From positions 1-27,733 of the forward strand of contig JBBRLG010000022.1 in the NCBI GenBank assembly GCA_038231495.1: 27,733 nt of DNA, read 5' to 3'. Below are positions 23,456 through 27,733 of this stretch, piece after piece. Origin of the DNA: JBBRLG01 sp038231495. GTDB taxonomy: Bacteria; Planctomycetota; Planctomycetia; Gemmatales; Gemmataceae. Under the pieces are notes generated by a model that made no database searches, was not told the origin of the DNA, and saw only the letters and a list, made by a program, of their open reading frames with translations. Numbering within the stretch: the stretch's first letter is position 1; each line of letters opens with the position of its first letter. Made by a program: the position numbers and the translations under genes.

Positions 23456-26400
23456 ACGACCGATCCTCGCTTCCCGACGCCGACGAGGAAATCTTGGCCG
23501 AATTCGTCGGCGATTTCGAGCGCCAGGGCGAAGCGGTCCTCCCGGTCTGGAAGGGTCGTTACCCGCACCTGGCGAGCCAGATCGATGAAGTCGTGCGCTT
23601 CCAGGACGCCATCGGCAACACGCGGCACGACGGCGAGCCTTCGGTGCCGGAGCGATTGGGCGATTTCCGGATGATTCGTTGCATTGCCCGCGGCGGCATG
23701 GGCGAGGTCTGGGAGGCGGAGCAGGAGCGGCTGCACAAGCGGCGCATCGCGGTGAAGATCATCCGCCGCGGCCGTATCTCCGTCGAGGCGCGCAAGCGGT
23801 TTCTGGTCGAGCAGGAAATGCTCGCCAAGCTGCACCAGACGGACATCGTCCCGATCTTCGTGGCCGGCGACGAGGGCCGGCTGCAATACTTCGCCATGCC
23901 GTTCATCGACGGGGCGGCGCTCAACCACGTCGTCCACGCCGCCCGACAGCAGGAGACGGACTCGCCCGGCAGCAAGACGCCGACCTTGGCGGAACTGGCG
24001 GCACTGGTGGCCTCGGACGCCGGACAGAAGCCCCGGCCTCAATCGGCCGACGTGGACGGCGGATCGACCGGCAGCGTCTCGCCCGCTGGCTCGGCGCGAC
24101 CGAACCCCACGAAACAGGTCCAGCTGTCGTTGGTTTATTTCCGGTCGGTCGCCCAGGTGATGAGCGACGTGGCGGATGCGGTGAAGCACGCCCACGACGC
24201 CGGCATCGTCCATCGCGACCTGAAGCCGTCGAACATCATGGTGGAGCGGCCAGCCAAGGACGGGAGTGCCAGTAAGTGCTGGATCATTGATTTCGGCCTG
24301 GCGAAGTACGTGGACCAGAACGCGGGGGCGACGTTAACCGAGACGGCGAACGGCAACAGCGCGCTGACGCAAGGACCGGTGGGCACGCCGTCGTACATGT
24401 CGCCCGAGCAGTTCGCGGGAGAGGCAGGCCCGCAGGTGGACGTGTGGGGTTTGGGGACGACGCTGTACGAACTGCTGACGTTGCGTCGCTGCTTCGACGG
24501 CACGACGGTAGCCGAAGTCCGGGCAAAGGTCGAGGCTGGAGAACTGCCCCCGCCGCCATCCGGTGTCCCGCCCGACCTGCTAGCGATCGCGCGCAAAGCT
24601 CTCGCGAAGAAGCCTGAGCAGCGTTACGCCACGGCCGGGGAGTTCGGTGCCGACCTGCGCCGTTGGCTCAATTACGAGCCCACGCGAGCGCGGCCGGCCT
24701 GGCCGCTCCGCCGGGCTGGCATGTGGGCGCGGCGGAACAAGGGTTGGGCGGTCGCGGGTCTGTTTGCGGTTGTGGCCACTCTGGTGGTGACGTGGGTCGT
24801 AGTTAGGGCTGAAGAACGACGGATAATTTACGCCAACGATCTCGCTTCAAAAGAGGGCGAGCGGGCTACGGCAGCAGAAACGGGCGAGCGGAAGCGCGAC
24901 CGGGAGGCGCTGCGAAGCGACCTTCTCCGGACCCTAATGACTGCGCGGGTCGCGGGCTGGCGAGAGGAGGCAGCAGGGCAGGTTCGGCGCATGGTTGCTA
25001 AAGCCGAGCCAAGGGACGCGGAGTTGCGCGACCTGGCCGCCGCTACCTTAATCGGATTGGATGCAAAGCGCCTTCCTGAGTTCAAGTTTGCCGCCACTTC
25101 GGTTGCGTTCGACCGCGACGGCAAGCGACTGTTCATGTACGAGCCGGGCAAAGGCGTTCACATCTCGGATGACTCCGTGAACGCACCAAAACTCGTCGAA
25201 CAGCCAGGATCCGGCGGCCCGTTCGTCTTCCGAAAGGACGGCACGGCGTTGCAGTTGGTCATTCCCAAGGATGACCCTTCAACGCTCGTCCTTTGGGATG
25301 TCCTGGGGCAAAAGCTCGTTCAACGGTTCCGCTTCCCCGGCAGAAAACAATTTGCTCATGCCTGCGCCGCTGCGTCGGACTCCGATCTAGTGGTCGGCGC
25401 TGCTCACCGAGCGGACAGGGAGGGCTGCACCGTCGCGGTTTGGGAGGGGACGACGGGGAAACTGGTCTATGCCATGGCCGCGCCCGCGACCGTGACGGAT
25501 GTCGCGCTGGCACCGGACGGCAGCCTCCTGGCAGTCGGTGATCCGGAAGGCCGGATCACCGTTCGCACTTTGCCCAATGGGGAGCCAATTGACCTGCCGC
25601 GATCAGGGAACAACAAGATCACCACGCTGGCCTTCGGGCGCGACCCGTTGCGGCGGGTCACGCCGGCCGGCCCAGGTGCCGGTTGGCTGTTGGCCGCTGG
25701 CGACATGGGCAGCCGCATCACCGTTTGGGATGTTGCCATGCGTGTGCCGCGGTGTTATTGCTTCGGTTCGGAAAACGGGATACACGCGATGGCCTTCAGC
25801 CCGGACGGTACCACCCTCGCCACCACCGGTCGCGAAGTCGTGAAGCTGTGGGACATCGCGACGGGCCGCCTGGTTCTCGACCTAGAAGCCAATCAATGGA
25901 TGACCGATGTCGCCTTTTCACCCGACGGCACACGGCTGGCGGCGTCATCGCTCCCCATCTTCGGACACGCGGCAGTGAGCCTGTGGGAGTTGCATGACGG
26001 CCACGGCCTGCGATCGTTCCGCGGCTTGGTCGGGGCGGTCACAAAACTTAGCCTGTCGCCGGACGGTCGGCTTGTGGCCGCGCTTGCAGACGACTGGCAC
26101 GTTGCGCTGTGGGAGCGATCGACCGGCCGCCTTCGCTTCGTGTTCGAGACCCCCAAGGGCTTTGTCAGCGACAACGCGGCCCTCGCCTTCAACGCCGACG
26201 GCAGCCGTCTCGCCTTCGCTTCCGGCAGTGCGGCGGTACTGTGGGATGCCGCGAAGGGCCAGATCGTTCAGCAATGGGACCTGCCGCCGGGCTACTCGGA
26301 CCAGCTGGCTTTTCATCCCACAGGCAAGCTGATTTTGGCCCGCGTGGAGTGTCAAGACGGGAAGACCATTCCGTTTTCCCCGAACGATCCCAAGGTTCAC

Positions 26401-27000
26401 CCCCGCGTCTTGCGCTTCCGTGATCTATTCGGTGAGAAACCCCGTGAGGCTTTCAAAGAAATCACGGATTTCAAATGGCACGTCTTTCACAGTGTAATGG
26501 CCTTGGATGGATCCCTCCTTGTGGTGGAAGGGGCGGCGGGTCCAGGGTTCGAGGGGCGCGCGATGAACGCCTACGACGGCATGACCGGCGCCCAGTTGTG
26601 GTCCCGCACCATAACGAGCAAAAGAGACGGCGCCAGGCCCCGACTGGACCCCAAGGGGCAGCTTCTGGCCTTTGAAACTTCCGAACGGACGATGATCGTC
26701 ATTGACGCCCGCACGGAAAAGCACGTGGCGGCGCTGCCGAGAATATATAGCGAGTTCGGCCCTGGAGCTACGCTGCGGGCCACGTGCAACGACCATCCGC
26801 CCTTTGGCGTGTCGTTATTTCGCAGGGACGACCTGGCGCCTCTCGTCACCCTCGGGTTAAACGTCAACGTCGGCGACCTGAGCCTGAAGTTCGACGCCGA
26901 CGGCCGGCACGTGGTCTGGGGCAATCGCGACGGGACGGTGACGTTGGCGGACCTCGACGAGGTTAACCGCCGCCTGGCCGAGTTCAAACTCGAATGGTGA
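23452..27000 (+). CDS. Ser/Thr protein kinase with transmembrane segment and WD40-like repeats
   Basis: The product has 1182 residues. The kinase domain spans ~70-405: Gly-loop ARGGMGEVWEAE (~79-90), Lys102, catalytic HRDLKPSN (His254), DFG at 280, SPEQF and VDVWGLGTTLYELL. A ~65-residue insertion rich in Ser, Pro and Ala (TLAELAALVAS...GSARPNP) lies between the hinge and the catalytic loop. One transmembrane helix (WAVAGLFAVVATLVVTWVVV, ~432-451) puts the kinase in the cytosol. Residues ~560-1180 hold a beta-propeller-like series with FSPDGTTLATTGREVVKLWD-type repeats. The start at 23452 overlaps the sigma stop. It probably phosphorylates the sigma factor or its partners in response to a periplasmic signal; the signal is unknown. 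Confidence 0.93.
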   Translation: MNDRSSLPDADEEILAEFVGDFERQGEAVLPVWKGRYPHLASQIDEVVRFQDAIGNTRHDGEPSVPERLGDFRMIRCIARGGMGEVWEAEQERLHKRRIAVKIIRRGRISVEARKRFLVEQEMLAKLHQTDIVPIFVAGDEGRLQYFAMPFIDGAALNHVVHAARQQETDSPGSKTPTLAELAALVASDAGQKPRPQSADVDGGSTGSVSPAGSARPNPTKQVQLSLVYFRSVAQVMSDVADAVKHAHDAGIVHRDLKPSNIMVERPAKDGSASKCWIIDFGLAKYVDQNAGATLTETANGNSALTQGPVGTPSYMSPEQFAGEAGPQVDVWGLGTTLYELLTLRRCFDGTTVAEVRAKVEAGELPPPPSGVPPDLLAIARKALAKKPEQRYATAGEFGADLRRWLNYEPTRARPAWPLRRAGMWARRNKGWAVAGLFAVVATLVVTWVVVRAEERRIIYANDLASKEGERATAAETGERKRDREALRSDLLRTLMTARVAGWREEAAGQVRRMVAKAEPRDAELRDLAAATLIGLDAKRLPEFKFAATSVAFDRDGKRLFMYEPGKGVHISDDSVNAPKLVEQPGSGGPFVFRKDGTALQLVIPKDDPSTLVLWDVLGQKLVQRFRFPGRKQFAHACAAASDSDLVVGAAHRADREGCTVAVWEGTTGKLVYAMAAPATVTDVALAPDGSLLAVGDPEGRITVRTLPNGEPIDLPRSGNNKITTLAFGRDPLRRVTPAGPGAGWLLAAGDMGSRITVWDVAMRVPRCYCFGSENGIHAMAFSPDGTTLATTGREVVKLWDIATGRLVLDLEANQWMTDVAFSPDGTRLAASSLPIFGHAAVSLWELHDGHGLRSFRGLVGAVTKLSLSPDGRLVAALADDWHVALWERSTGRLRFVFETPKGFVSDNAALAFNADGSRLAFASGSAAVLWDAAKGQIVQQWDLPPGYSDQLAFHPTGKLILARVECQDGKTIPFSPNDPKVHPRVLRFRDLFGEKPREAFKEITDFKWHVFHSVMALDGSLLVVEGAAGPGFEGRAMNAYDGMTGAQLWSRTITSKRDGARPRLDPKGQLLAFETSERTMIVIDARTEKHVAALPRIYSEFGPGATLRATCNDHPPFGVSLFRRDDLAPLVTLGLNVNVGDLSLKFDADGRHVVWGNRDGTVTLADLDEVNRRLAEFKLEW

Positions 27001-27036
27001 AACGGCCTTGTTTCACTGCATACTTTAGCACCTTTC

Positions 27037-27080
27037 GCAAACGCCGGGGGCAGTGACTTGTCACTACCCCCGGCGTTTGC
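27037..27080. terminator. Hairpin after the kinase gene
   Basis: 21-nt arms 27037-27057 and 27060-27080 (GCAAACGCCGGGGG...) pair with one mismatch across a 2-nt loop. It sits 37 nt after the kinase stop. There is no T-run, so termination is likely but not certain. Confidence 0.65.
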
Positions 27081-27198
27081 CAACTTGCCGGCGACTGCAA
27101 CCGGTGAACCTGGGTTTGTAGCCGACGCCGCGCCAACACTCCTTCTACTCACTTCATCAACATCCTGCCGAAAAAAACTGCCTCCTCGGGGAAATGGC

Positions 27199-27242
27199 TG
27201 TAAGGGTTCGGCCCGCGCCGACGGGTAATCCTGGGGGAAGGG
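27199..27242 (+). promoter_or_regulatory. Candidate ECF-sigma promoter of the zinc-ribbon gene
   Basis: TGTAAGGGTT (27199-27208), 17 nt, then TAATCCTGGGGGAAGGG from 27226. Both boxes and the spacing match the site at 22758-22798 upstream of the sigma gene. It lies about 60-70 nt before the zinc-ribbon ATG. The other parts of 27081-27298 show nothing else I can support. Confidence 0.5.
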
Positions 27243-27298
27243 TTTCAGTCACCGGCGCCTGAACTCGTATTTAGGCGACACAGGCGGAGGAGTTGGTG

Positions 27299-27598
27299 AT
27301 GGGCGAGTCACGAAATCTGACGGGCCAGTGCGGGAATTGCGGTTGCAAGCTGAAGGTTAAGTCGCACTCGGCTGAGAAAGTTGTGGCCTGTCTGAAGTGC
27401 AACTCCCAAGTCACCGTCGCCGCGGCAGCGGCTACTTCACAAGCGGCTCCGGGGCCAGCGCAGGCAAAGTTCCATGTTTTTCCATGTCCCAATTGTGGCA
27501 ACCAAATGGAGGTCAAGCGCGGCTCGATCGGGAAGACCGCGATGTGCCGAGAATGTGAGCAAGAGATTCGCATACCCGGACCTCCAACTAGCCCTTAA
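27299..27598 (+). CDS. Double zinc-ribbon protein
   Basis: The 99-residue product has two similar zinc ribbons, each with CxxC...CxxC: CGNCGCKLKVKSHSAEKVVA then CLKC in the first half, and CPNCGNQMEVKRGSIGKTAM then CREC in the second, joined by an Ala/Pro-rich linker. Such ribbons bind Zn and often mediate protein or nucleic-acid contacts. The ATG at 27299 has GGAGG 8 nt upstream and is preferred to the TTG and GTG just before it. Shared promoter-like sequence suggests it belongs to the neighbouring ECF regulon. Function unknown. Confidence 0.75.
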   Translation: MGESRNLTGQCGNCGCKLKVKSHSAEKVVACLKCNSQVTVAAAAATSQAAPGPAQAKFHVFPCPNCGNQMEVKRGSIGKTAMCRECEQEIRIPGPPTSP

Positions 27599-27673
27599 TC
27601 AAGCGAAGTCGTCGCCTCATGCGGCGTGAAATTTATCAAAAGACTCGAAATCCTTCGGCATTTCCGGGGTTTG

Positions 27674-27733
27674 ATGAGTGTTACCACAATGCTCATCGCC
27701 CCAGCCCTGGAGGGATTTCGAGTGAACGCCCGA
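27674..27733 (+). other. Possible start of a gene running off the window
   Basis: An ATG-started frame at 27674 and a GTG at 27722 with GGAGGG 7 nt upstream are both in phase and open to the edge (27722-27674 is divisible by three). Only about 20 codons are visible, so nothing can be said about a product. Confidence 0.2.

Overview
The window looks like a chromosomal segment of a planctomycete of the Gemmata type (Gemmataceae). Supporting this are a DUF1559 pseudopilin-like protein beside a small secreted lipoprotein, a Ser/Thr kinase fused to WD40-like repeats and coupled to an ECF sigma factor, large membrane-anchored TPR proteins, GC-rich coding sequence and many dispersed intergenic palindromes. 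The species assignment is inference; no rRNA or tRNA gene was found.

Layout. (1) 1-2283: two convergent TPR genes separated by a small four-helix-bundle (S23/IVP) gene. That gene lies between oppositely oriented arrays of the octamer GGTGACA(A/G), and the arrays supply the stop codons of both TPR genes. (2) 2284-3413: a gene-free, repeat-rich tract holding REP-like motifs and a 217-bp MITE-like element with an apparent 5-bp target duplication. (3) 3414-7550: a compact three-gene cassette of lower GC than its surroundings: a 5-methylcytosine DNA methyltransferase, a GHKL (MORC/HgiDII-like) ATPase and a protein of unknown function with a Rossmann-like look. This is the best candidate for a little-described defence or restriction system. 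(4) 7586-9150: another hairpin, a phage terminase large-subunit gene truncated exactly at a second octamer array, and a decayed zinc-ribbon fragment. (5) 9405-11005: lipoprotein and DUF1559 gene. (6) 11092-18280, all on the minus strand: a probable HicA-like/partner pair coupled by ATGA overlaps to a TPR gene; a lipid A-type acyltransferase; a Gfo/Idh oxidoreductase; pgsA; rimO; and a triplicated ~80-residue family with one copy broken by a nonsense codon and with tiny peptides ending in TFAFV(K/T)A between copies. (7) 18646-27733, plus strand: two secreted proteins, clpC with a good sigma70-type promoter and a terminator, an ECF sigma/kinase-WD40 operon, and a double zinc-ribbon protein.

How the genes fit together. 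The methyltransferase, ATPase and third gene are translationally coupled or nearly so, and probably act as one restriction-like unit. The sigma factor and kinase overlap by 4 bp, which is the usual architecture of a planctomycete signalling pair. The same bipartite sequence (TGTAAGGGTT, 17 nt, TAA.C.TGGG) lies upstream of both the sigma gene and the zinc-ribbon gene, suggesting an autoregulated ECF promoter and a first regulon member. clpC, rimO, pgsA and the acyltransferase are ordinary housekeeping functions.
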